A program made the translations under genes and the position numbers. A stretch of DNA of 64,000 nucleotides from Rehmannia glutinosa (taxonomy: Eukaryota; Streptophyta; Magnoliopsida; Lamiales; Orobanchaceae). Under the pieces are notes generated by a model, which searched no databases, had not been told where the DNA came from, and saw only the letters and a program-made list of their open reading frames with translations. The stretch is taken from contig CM071924.1 of the NCBI GenBank assembly GCA_016081115.2, forward strand, positions 96,238,616-96,302,615, read 5' to 3'. Of the stretch, positions 1-11,549 are shown piece after piece. Position 1 is the first letter of the stretch; each line of letters starts with the position of its first letter.

Positions 1-1480
1 CCAGTATTGCCCACTTCGGAACTTCAAAGATGAATTAACCACCTCCAAAGGCTTTACTATAAAGATCTCCAGCAACAAACTTAATCCCCCAATTTACTAT
101 AGTATTTTATCTCTTAATACCACTTTAAAATTAAATTTATTGACACGCTCTCGTGCTTTCATTTTTTTTATTTGTCTTTTCTTTCTCGTTCAAAAAACCT
201 AAGTGAAATATTTCGTAATACCGTATCGTTTCTATTGCTGTCACTAGGGCGTCAAATGTAGTATTTTTGCTAATATTGTCAATTGCAATACAAAAACATT
301 GTTCAGAGGTTGGGGATGACAATAACGAATAACCTTGTACATATTTATGTAGCTTTAAGTGATTGGGTTCTAGTCGCAATCCTTTGCACATTTGCAGGAA
401 ATCAGCGTCAAATGATAGTTTATAAAAGGATATTATAATTTTCTTACTTTTGAATGAGAAACGAAGACAAAATAACCTCATGTTCTAAATATTTGACAAC
501 AATTGAAAAATATAAAGAAATTTACTTGGTCATTAAGCGTGGAACTATCCTTTTTGATTTTTATAACTCCAAACCCTTTTAGGAAAAAGGAATGGTTGGA
601 TCAAAAGCCTTGATGATTCTTACATCCAAAATCTTCCCTGCCAAAGTAACAATCAAATTGCTTTTTCATCTATGGAAGCACCAGGATTTATTAAAAAGTG
701 AGAGACTTAATCACAACCACACATGAATTTATGAATTTGTAGTAACCCTTTCCTCCAAAAATAACGTTCTCACATTAAGAAGAAAAAAACTCCATCCTCG
801 AAGACGTAAAATCGAAAATTACATACCAACGAAATTTGATAGATTTAATAAAACTTATTGTCCCTATTAAAGACTAGAATATCTTAAAGACATAACAATA
901 TTGTCCATGTTATTGACCCACCTTCCCCTGCCTTCAGGTTGATGGCCACTGCACTTCACTATATATGTTACCATGTTTACTCATATTTACATGTTTTAAC
1001 TACTAATCTCATCTCCACAAATTGCAAATGAAGAAAAAAAATAAAAAAATATGATAACATGTCTCCTGAACAAGAATGCCAGAATCATAACTCATAGAAA
1101 CCAAAGTTTTGGTTTCAGAAAAGATGTTATGGCTTACAGTGATCGGTGAGAATGCACTAACGAGCTGCTCACGAGTTTACCATGTCATGAAATTGAAATA
1201 CAAAAACTCTCGCAGATGTTCACGCAGCAATTGTAGCGCTCAGTTTACTATCTCATATTTATTACTGCTATTTGAGAGAAGGCTTATTAGAAAATTGACA
1301 GGTATTCCTTACTCGGACTTTGCTCTCAACGCTGGAGCACTAGCATCTGATAGTTCAACGTGAAATCTCCCATATAGCATACCTAGCTTAAAATTGACAA
1401 CAAACATGATAATATCAAATAATGAGCAGTGGGCAACCATAAGGAAACAAAACAAGAAGCTTTAGAATTGAAATTAAAAA
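1..1480. other. Intergenic, no gene seen
   Basis: AT-rich sequence beyond the 3' end of the F-box gene. A 114-codon open frame on the minus strand (137-481) has no recognisable domain and no splice context, so I do not call it a gene. No repeat with clear ends was found. Confidence 0.5.
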
Positions 1481-1498
1481 AAAAAAAAAGAGGCTTAG

Positions 1499-1766
1499 AA
1501 TTTAAAAAAAAAAAAAAAATGTGGTTCGAACTAATTACAAAAGGACCAGAGGTTTTGAAAATTGCAAAAACTCCCTTGAGATTTGATCCGTTGTATATGA
1601 AAAAACATTTCAAAAATCCCCCTGACATTTATAAAAATGATACAGTTATCCCCTTAAATTTAAGACATGATCAAACCTGAAGGTTTTTTTTTTTTTTAAT
1701 TTTGAAACATCTCTGGTTTTTTTTTTTGTAATTAGGTCAAACCTCAGGAGTGTTTTTATAATTTTC
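1499..1766. mobile_element. MITE, GGGATAATTAC family, copy 1 (degenerate)
   Basis: Two halves of the same sequence lie in inverted orientation. They share phrases such as CTAATTACAAAA near 1530 and its complement TTTTTTGTAATTAG near 1725, and CCTGA next to GGTT blocks. The 5' end is lost in a poly-A tract, so the border and target duplication cannot be fixed. It matches copies at 29288, 42753, 43555, 45994, 47810 and 48421. Confidence 0.6.
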
Positions 1767-2000
1767 CTTAAAAAAATATTAATTTGTGTAACAGCTTTCA
1801 AATGGGATTTATTGGTTAACAGATATTTTTCAGCAATTCCAACACTGAACATCATACATATGTAACCAACAGTTTACCAATTTAGATGAGGGGAAATATG
1901 TAGATTTATGGAATATAAGAAACCAGCTTTTGGTATAATAACCATACCAGTAATATCATGGTGGCACCTGATCCAGTCCAAGCCTTTTAACATCATCTCT

Positions 2001-5000
2001 CTATAAGTAATCCACCTCGTCTGAACTTTCTTCAAGAATTGGACGAATGGAACTTGGATTGTCCTCGTTACCACTACTACTTTGATCACTACTATAACTG
2101 CTCTCTGCTGAACTAGTGAGATCGTATCCTCCATCACCCTCGTAAACATAACCATCAGATGTATGACTGCTTGTCAATGAGGGTGAGTTGATATCACTGT
2201 TCACATCGCTGCTAGTCATTGGCTCTTCAACGAAACTGAGCATCAGAAAATGGAAGTCCCTATTTAATAAAAAAGCGGACATCCACTACACTGATATCAC
2301 AGGTACATAAACAATAAAAGAGAAAGTAGTCACCTTCCTTCTGCAGGAAAATCGGCAAGTACACATAAATTAGGTCTTTCTTCCAATAACTCGCCTAAAG
2401 ACATGAAACTGCATAATTGTTGCATTAACGTAGTTAGAAAAGTTAAAAAACCAAAAGGTGCAGTATGAGCATAAATCAATATGTACCTCGGGGTGAAACA
2501 TCGACGATACCAGTCATCATCAGATGCCAGTCCCTCTCGATTGGATATGTCCTGTTGACAGGCAAACAAGAATTACTTGCAGAAAGCCTAAAGAAAGGGC
2601 TGGAAGATATTAAATGTGCATGACACAAAGGGGGAAGATGGGAGCAAACGGAGAAGGGATTTAACACTCACAAGGTGCCTGAGGTGCCTGAAGCGTCCTG
2701 CAAGTATTGCTGACAGCAACCGTGAAACTTCTGCCTGAATGACACAATTTGTAGTCAGATTAAGAATTGATCCGTTCTTTTACAATGAGTTTATTTATAC
2801 AGTATTAGTTACTTTAAGAGAGTGAGTGAGAGAAACAATTTAATCCTTACTTCTCTCAAGTGCATACAATCCCGTAAAATTAAAACCTCCAGTAAGCTCC
2901 CACCTGCGCTGCCACCAAGATTTCTAGAAGCAGGGCACCAAAAACATCCATGATTAACGTTCATAGCACGAACATGCATGCATAAGAGGATTTATTCAAT
3001 ATCTAAGACAACTAAGCATACCTAAGAAAGTCACCGGTGATCGAGTAGGACATTGAAAAGTCAACATACTTCAATTTTTGGAATCCCTGCATGGACATCA
3101 TATAGACGTAAAATGTTCATTCACAATGAAATTTCCAGAACAATATGTAAAAAAGAAGAGGAGATCAAGGAAACAAAAGAAAATATTAATGAGTCTTCCT
3201 ATTAACATACAAGCATACCTTGACAAGTACACGAACTTTGACGTCATGCAATTTAAATCCTCTTAGTGCCAGTGAGGATAAATGCGGACAATTTGTCACT
3301 AGATCATTGCAGGTTGGTAATTTTAAACTGTCATCTCTACCTGAGATGAAACAGTATAACATAAGCAAAAAATGACTTTTTGGAACTGAAAGGAGACAAG
3401 ACTGGACTAGACTGCACCTGTTTTTGATGATTCAAAAAATAGACGCTCTATTAGAGGACATGATCTACTCACTGACTCCAGTGTCTGCCTCAGGTCCACA
3501 TGACTGTCAGAAACATGAGTTATCACGTCAAAATAACAAAAATATATAATATACGGAGGAGGTACTTCTGCTATAACAAGTTAACTCACAGAGCAATCAT
3601 GAGAACAAGTTGAGAGAATGCGCACACACAGAGAATTCATACACCAGTTTTTGCAATGTGGGTGGCAAACATAGGAACTGAAACATGCTGTTGCATGAAA
3701 AGGACATTACAAGAAATCAATTTATGTACCACGGGTCAGGAGAAAGCTAGTCACCTAACATTGTGGCATGAGGCAAAGATAATATTAAGTATAACTTGTT
3801 GGCTCAAAAATGAGGCCATGGAAGCATTTGCAACCACCATACGTAATCCATTTACAGAACTTCATACATGTAGAATAAGAAGGGACATGGAAAATGCAAT
3901 CAGTGAATGTTCAAATGAAGTATAGCTAAATTGCGCCACATATTAGAGAACACAAGAACGGTATGGCCAGCTTTAGGCTGAAAAATGAGAAAGTAGCAGC
4001 TCAAGATACTCGCTATCTGTATTTCCGTTCTATCTCCAAATACACGTCACAAGAAATCATCCCACACACAGTTAAAGCATCTAATATTTCAGTTTTCTAA
4101 ATAATATACATCCAAGATTCTCTCATTGCAAAACCCCCCTCGAAGGATACCTGCGGAAAACTCAAATCTGTTTTCCCAGATAATAGGTAATTATCTAAAG
4201 TTCTATCCACAAACTAGGTGTCTCCCACAAGGTTACCTGTTCATCATCTCCGATCAATGAAAGTAACACAAAGTTAGTAGATGTACTAGAACACATTTTG
4301 AGTTTCGTCCAAGACGCCAACTTCTTGTTTCAATTGAAATGTTACTGACTTAATTTACCAATTATGTTTCAGGTGTATTATACTCAGAATGTAACACATT
4401 AACAGTACATAAAAACATGCAAAAACAATCAGAATTACAATTTAAGCAACCAATAAGTTGTGATACTCACAGGCCAACAATTTCTAGATCAAGCAAAGTC
4501 GGGCAAGCTGATACTGCAGCTCCAAATGCTGTATTGTCCATTCTTTCAATATTATACAGGTGTAACTTCCTCAAAAGAGCCCTGAAAAAGGGGAAAGCAA
4601 GAAGAGGACGAGAAGGGGTGAGACTCTCACATGAAAAGACACTCAAATGGAACCCATTAAACACAAGTATAAAATGGAAGTATGAAATGTTACCCAGGAG
4701 CACCACCATCGGCAACCAATGGAGCCAAGCAAGACCTAGTAAGTATAAATGACTCTTTTCCCTGTCTGGACTTTTTATCATTCCAAGAAAACCCCGTTGG
4801 TTCTGAAGAATTCCTCATAGAATAAACTAGCGCCTGTGACGAACCCAATGATGCAACAGGGGGGCAGGGGACAACCCCAAGTTTAAGGGACCTACAAATA
4901 GAAAGATAATCTGCATCATATTATGGGAAGAGCAAGTCTCTTGTGAGACGGTCTCACGGATCTAAATCCGTGAGACGGACCTCCTAAGAGCTCCGTCTTG

Positions 5001-7094
5001 AGAACATGAACCATGAAAATAAATTTAAAAATAAGAGAGATCAAATCCAATTCATATCGTCTTAAAAATAATAATGAACCATGAAGAAACAAAAATAAAC
5101 CCTAAAAACATGAACCATGAAGAATAAACCCAAAAAACAAAAATAAACCCAAATAATAAAAAATAAACCCTAAAAAAAACTAAAAATCCTAAAAAACCAA
5201 ATCAATTAAAAATAAACCCAAGAAACAAAATAAACCCTAAAAAACAAATATAAACCCTAAAAAAATAAAATCTGAAAAAAAAAACCTTTAAAACTTTGTG
5301 TAAGGGCTCCGTCTCACGGATCTAAATCCGTGAGACCGTCTCACGCAAGTTTTTGCCTTATGGGAAAATGCAGCAACGCTTATATGTGCAAAGCTATAAC
5401 TGGCCTCTACCCTTTCACATAGCTGCAGACACTTGAGCAATTGTGGCAACCCTAGATTCCATATCACTACCAGATAAAGCAGCCCACACACTATTAGAGG
5501 GGAAAAAAGAAAAGTAGAACAAACAAGAGTAGGTTCAGACGTTCAAAAGCTGGTGTTAACCTAAAAAGAACTAAGATGGTTATAGTTGTATTATCGTCAA
5601 GCTTGAGAGCAGGTACATTCAGTTACAGCATCCAAAATTGACACTGAAACACCTTACTGAACCAGGGGGGAAGCATATAGGGAATCAAGATTTTTCGGTC
5701 ATGAGACATGCACCATGCACATTATCCTGAACCAAAATTATGACAACCATATTAAGGATATTGCTCTAACTAAAATTTCACCCACATACTAATTGAAGGC
5801 AAAAGCAAAATTTAAATAGCAGGACAAGACTTCTTAAGGAAGAAACAGGCAGAGAAACTAGAAGATTACCACTTACTAATCCCCTCACCCCCAGTCTGAG
5901 ATTAAAAGAAAAGGTGCAGCTCAAGATAAAGTAAAGCTTGTAGATCTCACCGCAGAACTTTTCCAGCTCGCTGTATCATCGTAGAAAAACGACCATATTA
6001 TTGACCTTAGGCACTACTGTGGTCAAATCAATATTGGAATAGCACAATGGATCAGCAGCACATCTATGGAAAAATGAGCACGTGGCCGCTGCATGACATA
6101 CACTTTGAGTATCGAGCAATGAGAATACCTGGACACACAACATATTCACTAAAGAACTCAAATGATAGATTGACAGAATTCAAGTGGTAGATATTAAAAC
6201 TCAGACAACTCATAGATATTAAAACTTGTATAGCAAAATTCAGAAAGAAATATGTTATTCTTTTGTTTGTAGTGAGAACACACCACCATTTCATGCTCCA
6301 AGCACAATGGCCATCAACAATTAAAACCATCAAACGAAGCACATTGATGCCTAAAAGATGAGGAGGCTGGAAAACAGTATCATAAAATATCCAACAACAC
6401 ATAATTTAAAAAACCTTCAACACAGCAAATCAGTTGGCTAATTGAATCTAACGAGTGGAAGCATACAAGCCTTTGAACAACGTAAATCACCAGACATCTA
6501 ATCAGAAAAAGTAAAAGTAAATAAGATTACTACTGTGTTCAATTCAAGTACACAGATTGAGCTCAAGCAATTAAAAACTAACAAAAGATCCAATCCAATC
6601 TCAACAATTTCCTAATTCCACTTCGACGGCCTGAATCGTTTGATACCATACACAACGCTACAAAATTCCAGAAACCAAAATCTACAAAAAAATAGATTCA
6701 AAACATATCAGCAAAAAAAACAAAGTACCTTAATAGTGAGATCCGACGGTAGCGCCCAAACGACAGCGTTGTGCATGGAAGCGCGCCTCCTAGCGGATCG
6801 CTTGGCAGCCTCAGTGAGAGCCGAGCCGAGCCGTAGCGCGCGCTCGATGACATCATTCTTGTCCGAATCGTACGGCCTGGACTCGAGTATGCGATCGATT
6901 GAAATATCAAGAGCAATCGCCGACGAATCGGAAAGCTCGAGAAACGATTCCAATAGCGCGTCCAATGGATTCGGATTCGGATTCGGATTCGGGCGCGGGA
7001 TCCGGGCCGAGTCGGGGAAAGGAGAGCAGCAGGGGCGTTTGGGCTTAGGCTTGAGGGCGCCCGAAACAGCGTGAACGAGAAGACTGCTATCCAT
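2001..7094 (-). CDS. SKIP17: F-box protein, SKIP17-like (12 exons, one frameshift)
   Basis: This is the substrate-receptor subunit of an SCF ubiquitin ligase; targets are unknown. Exons, in transcript order: 7094-6729, 6128-5951, 4891-4694, 4581-4471, 3503-3418, 3340-3219, 3086-3022, 2923-2851, 2734-2672, 2551-2487, 2408-2334, 2235-2001. All introns are GT-AG. The F-box spans the exon 1/2 joint (ALPSDLTIK, then VFSLLDTQSVCHAAATCSFF). Leucine-rich segments follow (LLRKLHLYNIERMD, CPTLLDLEIVGL, NCPHLSSLALRGFKLHD, LLEVLILRDCMHL). The tail is acidic and serine-rich and ends in ESSDEVDYL. I know this layout from SKIP17-type proteins. In exon 2 a run of five T (5982-5986, minus sense) stands where three are expected, which gives a stop right after MVVFLR; removing two bases keeps frame through all later exons (544 residues). 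The start is the second of two adjacent ATGs, chosen from the family start MDSSLL. Introns 1 and 2 are long, and intron 2 holds a MITE. Confidence 0.88.
4930..5357. mobile_element. Mutator-like MITE in F-box gene intron 2
   Basis: Terminal inverted repeats contain TGAGACGGTCTCACGGATCT at the left and its complement at the right. The element is flanked by a perfect 9-bp duplication TTATGGGAA (4921-4929 and 5358-5366). The inside is a simple A-rich tract with repeated AATAAACCCTAAAAAA motifs and no coding capacity. A 9-bp duplication suits Mutator-type transposition. A related short copy lies at 26747-26937. Confidence 0.85.
6961..6992. repeat. Hexamer repeat in exon 1 of the F-box gene
   Basis: A short GGATTC tandem, (GGATTC)n on the plus strand, encodes an alternating Pro-Asn run (PNPNPNPNP) in the N-terminal linker. 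Length change here would stay in frame if whole units are gained or lost. Confidence 0.7.
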
Positions 7095-7233
7095 CACAGC
7101 TGGTGGATTTCTCTGTTCCTCTGGGATTTTTATTTTTTTTTAACACAAAATTTTGTTTTTGTTTGGTAAAAATGAGCACAGAGAGAGAAAGAGAAGGCGG
7201 AGTGTGTGAGGTGGGAGTGAGAGAAGAGAGTGA

Positions 7234-7239
7234 CACGTG
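7234..7239. promoter_or_regulatory. G-box CACGTG upstream of the F-box gene
   Basis: A palindromic CACGTG lies about 140 bp upstream of the start codon at 7094, in the expected proximal promoter. G-boxes bind bZIP and bHLH factors, including PIF-type light regulators. Function is inferred from position only. Confidence 0.45.
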
Positions 7240-7339
7240 GGATTTGGGCTTCGGTCTACGTGGAAGTGTACGGTTACGGGGGGAAACAAGTACGTCACCG
7301 TTTTACTGGTGTGTGTCTTCATTCTTTATTATGGTAAGT

Positions 7340-7840
7340 CATTTGTTATTAAATTCGTTGTTAAGAATGATGGTGGAGGTAATACGTAACGTAATGTTGT
7401 AGACTGTTAAGACTTAAGATGTAGCTTGTCTGATTAAACTCTTTTTTTACTAGGCTAAGATTTGATCTAACACAACATCAGTTCTCGGGGTTGGATTTGG
7501 AAAAATTGACTTTTGGGTACTTTGATTCTGGAGGATAATTGACAAACGTTAAGATCGATTGTGACTTAGCCAAAACCCTTCAATGTTAGTTCAGATCAAG
7601 AAGATTAGTCAAGGTTAAAAACAGCCAAGTGAAAGCAATAAAGGAGTTACCCTTAGTGCAGTGCATTATGACATAATTATAGCTATCAGTCCACTTGTAC
7701 GAAAGTTATCCGATCCGCGTGTTACCATCTGGTGATTAGTTCTTTAATGATCCAATGATTGATATAAATTGGTACGTCTTCGGTCTCGGTACGGATCGGG
7801 TCGGTTCATGGCTCAATTAAACTAAACAGTGTGCGAAACC
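7340..7840. other. Intergenic, no gene seen
   Basis: The upstream flank of the F-box gene, beyond the proximal promoter. I see no conserved open frame, RNA gene or bounded repeat. Confidence 0.4.
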
Positions 7841-7849
7841 TTGTCATGT

Positions 7850-8257
7850 TTGATCTTTTTTTTTCCCATTCTGAAAGACAAAGTAGTATTTAATATGGTT
7901 CTACCCCTATCAACGGTGTGGCCACTTTGTCCTCACTCACGCCACACTCGAGGCTACTCGGGGTCACCCATCATGACATTGCTCCGGCCAAGCATGCTTA
8001 ACCGGAGTTGTTACATGATGAGCACCGAAAAAAGAAGATGCATCTTATTGATATGAATAGTACATTCAAATCTTTTAAGCTCTCATCAATCTGTATAGTC
8101 TCATACCTACACAGATCTCGAGAATCTCCTGTTTTTCGGTGTGGAATCGGTTCATTCATGTCCCCCTCTGCCTAGAAGCCTGCCAGGAGCAGCTCCTTGT
8201 CCGTGGCCTTCTTGCATTAGCGATCACTCCCCGCCCTCTTCGGCCCCGGGCGTCACA
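7850..8257 (-). mobile_element. Cassandra-like TRIM LTR with 5S rRNA-like box
   Basis: On the minus strand the element begins TGTGACGCCCGGGG at 8257. Further in, about 8025-7945, it carries a 5S rRNA-like segment with the landmarks AACTCCGGTTAAGCATGCTT and GATGGGTGACC. These resemble the second half of plant 5S rRNA, which includes the internal RNA polymerase III promoter. Cassandra TRIM retrotransposons are known for 5S-derived LTRs. No second LTR or primer-binding site was found nearby, so a solo LTR is likely. The inner border near 7850 is uncertain. Confidence 0.7.
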
Positions 8258-8940
8258 AGTTCTATCCACATCAAGTGTATAATTTGTTCATAAAGTTCCC
8301 TATTGTGAAATTTATAGCTATATTATTTATTATATTGTACAAATAATACTTTAATCATTAAAAATATATCCCACGATAACTAAATCATCATAATAGAGAC
8401 TTTATTCGATAAATTAGTCATAACATTGGTTTCTTAAACCTAGTATATTTTCTCTGTCTTTCTTTTCTTTCTTTCTCCACGCTCATCCATTTTTAAAAAA
8501 ACAATAGGTATATCAAAGAAAAAAAAGTACTTGAATTAAAAAAATTTATTACATACGAACATGTGAAAAAATTAAGGACTTCAATGAACACTTCATGGAA
8601 AGATTAATTGAGTAAATCTGCCTCTTTGGAGAACTCAAAGCCTTTTGGGACTGGGAAGTATCTCGTTAGGACCATCCCAATCAAAAATTTCATTTAAGCC
8701 GATAAAAACATAGTTATAGTAATCCACAATCGCTCCCCGGTAGGACTTGAGAAACTTCATTGAGCTGAGAAATTATTTCTTAACTTTGTCTCTAATTCTT
8801 TGAACAATGGTGTGTCCCTCTTACCTTTTTAATGCAAAAATTCAAACCCTTATAAATGGGATTGTGGGAATAGTCGGGGTTTGAACCCTTGATCTCACTT
8901 ATAATAGGACAATCACATCGACCAGTTTTCATGTCTTTCG
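8258..8940. other. Intergenic, AT-rich, no gene seen
   Basis: Low-complexity AT-rich stretch after the Cassandra LTR. The 64-codon minus-strand frame at 8792-8986 overlaps the repeat that follows and shows no domain. Confidence 0.4.
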
Positions 8941-8943
8941 CTT

Positions 8944-9190
8944 GAGCTTCATCCACAATGTTATTGTTGAATTTGCGTGTCTTCAATTTAACCTTGTGAT
9001 CACATCTCAGTCTCTGAAGACTCGAGCTTCATCCACCATGTTATTGTATTGAATTTCTGTGTCTTCATTTAACCTCGTGATCACATCTCGATCTCACGAA
9101 GACTCGAGCTTCATCCACCCTGTTAGTATATTGAATTTGTATGTCTTGATTTAACATTGGGATCAGATCTCAGTCTCTAAAGTCTTCATC
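8944..9190. repeat. Tandem repeat, three units of about 80-85 bp
   Basis: Three diverged copies in a row each begin with GAGCTTCATCCAC, continue with TTGAATTT and TGTCTT, and end with GATCACATCTC or GATCAGATCTC followed by an AAGACTC or AAGTCTTC block. Copies start near 8944, 9024 and 9105. There is no coding potential. Confidence 0.75.
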
Positions 9191-9301
9191 CTCGACTTCA
9201 TGATGCCACATGCCCTTAAAGCAACTCGACCTCATCCTTCTACTTTTGGATTGTCTAGAGCTACTTACCATCTTTGGATTTAAGCATGGCATAATTTTTC
9301 T

Positions 9302-11541
9302 GGGCAAAATTGTTTTTTAGTCCTCTAAGACCATCTCCAACCCAACTCTAAAACCCACACCAAAACACCAAATATCTAAAAAACACCCTCCAACCCAACT
9401 CTAAACATCACACCAAATTTGGTGTAATGAATAGTGTTACACCAAATTTGGTGTAATACTATTCCTTTACACCAAATTTGGTGTAATACAAATATTCCCT
9501 CTTTGCCCTCCAATTTCTTCTACTTCAAACTTTTAATTCCTATTGTATCCTATATTTGATATATAATTAATTTGTAACATGGTTTTAGTTATTTAAATTT
9601 TGTATATAATTATTATTTTGGATGAACAATAGTTAATATTTACCAATAAATTATTATAAACTAAACTTAAAATTTTGATAAACTAAAATAATTAATAAAC
9701 AAAATTATAATTTAATTAAAAAAGCATCAAAGAAATAATTGCATAAACAAATAAATTAATTAATGTAATATTAGTTAAGTATTAGTTAAATATAAGTTAT
9801 ATTGTGATATTAGTTATAATTTATTTATTGTGATATTAGTTGTAATATTAATTTTGCAATATAATTAATTAATGTAATATTAGTTAAATATAAATTTTTA
9901 TTTAGTTACATTAATAATAATAAAATATAAGCAAAAGAAATAATTGCATAAACAAATAAATTTGTTATTCCAAAATGAAAAAAAAATATTAAAATATTCA
10001 TTTGGTGTAAGATTTAGTGTAGTGGGTTGGAGATGGGTTTTGCAAAATTACACCAAAACACCAAATTTGGTGTGATTTTCACACCAAATTTGGTGTTATG
10101 GGTTGGAGATGCCCTAAGTGGAGCCATTCGGAGATTTAGTCCTTTTTTTTCTCGACTTTGAGTTTAGTCTTTTAAATGGACAAAATTCGGACATTTAGTC
10201 CTGTTACCTACTATAACAGGTAAATGTTACCTGCTAGTGGATTTCCTTTAATTCAAACTTTAAATAAATTTTAAAAAATAATAGAATATTATCCATGATA
10301 AAAAAAATGAGTTTTAATTTTATACTTTTAATTTTTATTTGAATTGTGAATTTCATATTTTAGAAATAAAAACAAATATATTTCCTACAAATATTTTACT
10401 AACAAATTGTTTTACTAAAACTATTTCAAAAAAAAATATTTTTTTGTATTTCCTTTTTTAGTTTAAGTTACTTATTGATTTTAAAAATAATAAAAAATAT
10501 AAAATTCACATATAGTTATTGGAAATATATTCAGTTCAAATATAAATAAAATAAAATAGTTTATAATATTGAATAAATTCATAATTTATAAATATAGAAA
10601 TTATTTTTAAAAATAATAAAAATACTATTAAAATATTTTATATTTCTAGCTAAAAGTGTAATTAAATTATAAATATATAAATAACAAATTATCCATATTT
10701 TCAAAGAGAATAAATGGTTATTCAAACTTTAAAAATATTAAAATAATATTATTTCAATTTCTATTTATTTCTATTTCTATTTTATTTTTAATCAAACATT
10801 ATATATATACGCATATACATTAATATACACATGTTACATACGTATGCATAATATACATATATATACAGCATACTTGAAAAGAATTATTAGTACTTGGTAA
10901 TTATAATAACTAATTATTAGTACTTGGTAATTATTAGTACTAATAATATATAATGTTTGACTAAAAACAAAAGAAAAATATAAATAAATAGAAATTGAAA
11001 TAATATTTATTTTAATATTTTTAAAGTTTGAATAACCATTTATACTTTTTGAGAAAATGTATAATTTGTTAATATTTATATTTTTGTAATTTAAGTATAC
11101 TTTTACTTATAAATATAAAATATTTTAATAGTACTTTTATTCTTTTTAAAATAATTTAAATATTTATAAAATATGAAATTATTAATATTGTAAACTATTA
11201 TTATTTTATTTATAGTTTTAGTAAATATTTTTTTAGTAAAATATTTGAAGGAAATAAATTTTTTTAGTTCTAAATATGAAATTCACAATTCAAATAAAAA
11301 TTAAAAATATAAAATTAAAACTCATTTTTTTTTATCATGGATAATATTCTATTATTTTTAAAATTTTATTTAAAGTTTGAATTAAAGAAAATCCACTAGC
11401 AGGTAACATTTACCTGTTATAGCAGGTAACAGGACTAAAAGTCCGAATTTTATCCATTTAAAGGACTAAACTCAAAGTCGAGAAAAAAAGGACTAAATCT
11501 CCGAGTGGCTCCACTTAAAGGACTAAAAAAATAATTTTGCC
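9302..11541. mobile_element. Foldback element with long inverted arms
   Basis: The ends are GGCAAAATTGTTTTTTAGTC on the left and its near-complement on the right, flanked by the 8-bp repeat ATTTTTCT (9294-9301 and 11542-11549). Long arms mirror each other almost base for base: the left arm near 10118-10800 pairs with the right arm near 10955-11520. Both carry the block CAGGTAAATGTTACCTGCTA or its complement. The centre near 10880 is AT-rich with TAGTACTTGGTAATTAT repeats. No transposase is encoded. The left arm is split by the MITE at 9329-10114. Confidence 0.8.
9329..10114. mobile_element. Harbinger/Tourist-like MITE nested in the foldback element
   Basis: Terminal repeats are GACCATCTCCAACCCA on the left and the complement of GGGCATCTCCAACCCA on the right. 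The 3-bp duplication TAA (9326-9328 and 10115-10117) fits the PIF/Harbinger TWA target. The subterminal palindrome ACACCAAATTTGGTGT is repeated at both ends. The middle is AT-rich and non-coding. It interrupts one arm of the foldback element, so it is the younger insertion. Confidence 0.85.
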
Positions 11542-11549
11542 ATTTTTCT

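Noticed and set aside
137..481. A 114-codon minus-strand frame
   Set aside because: No recognisable domain, AT-rich codon use, no promoter or splice support.
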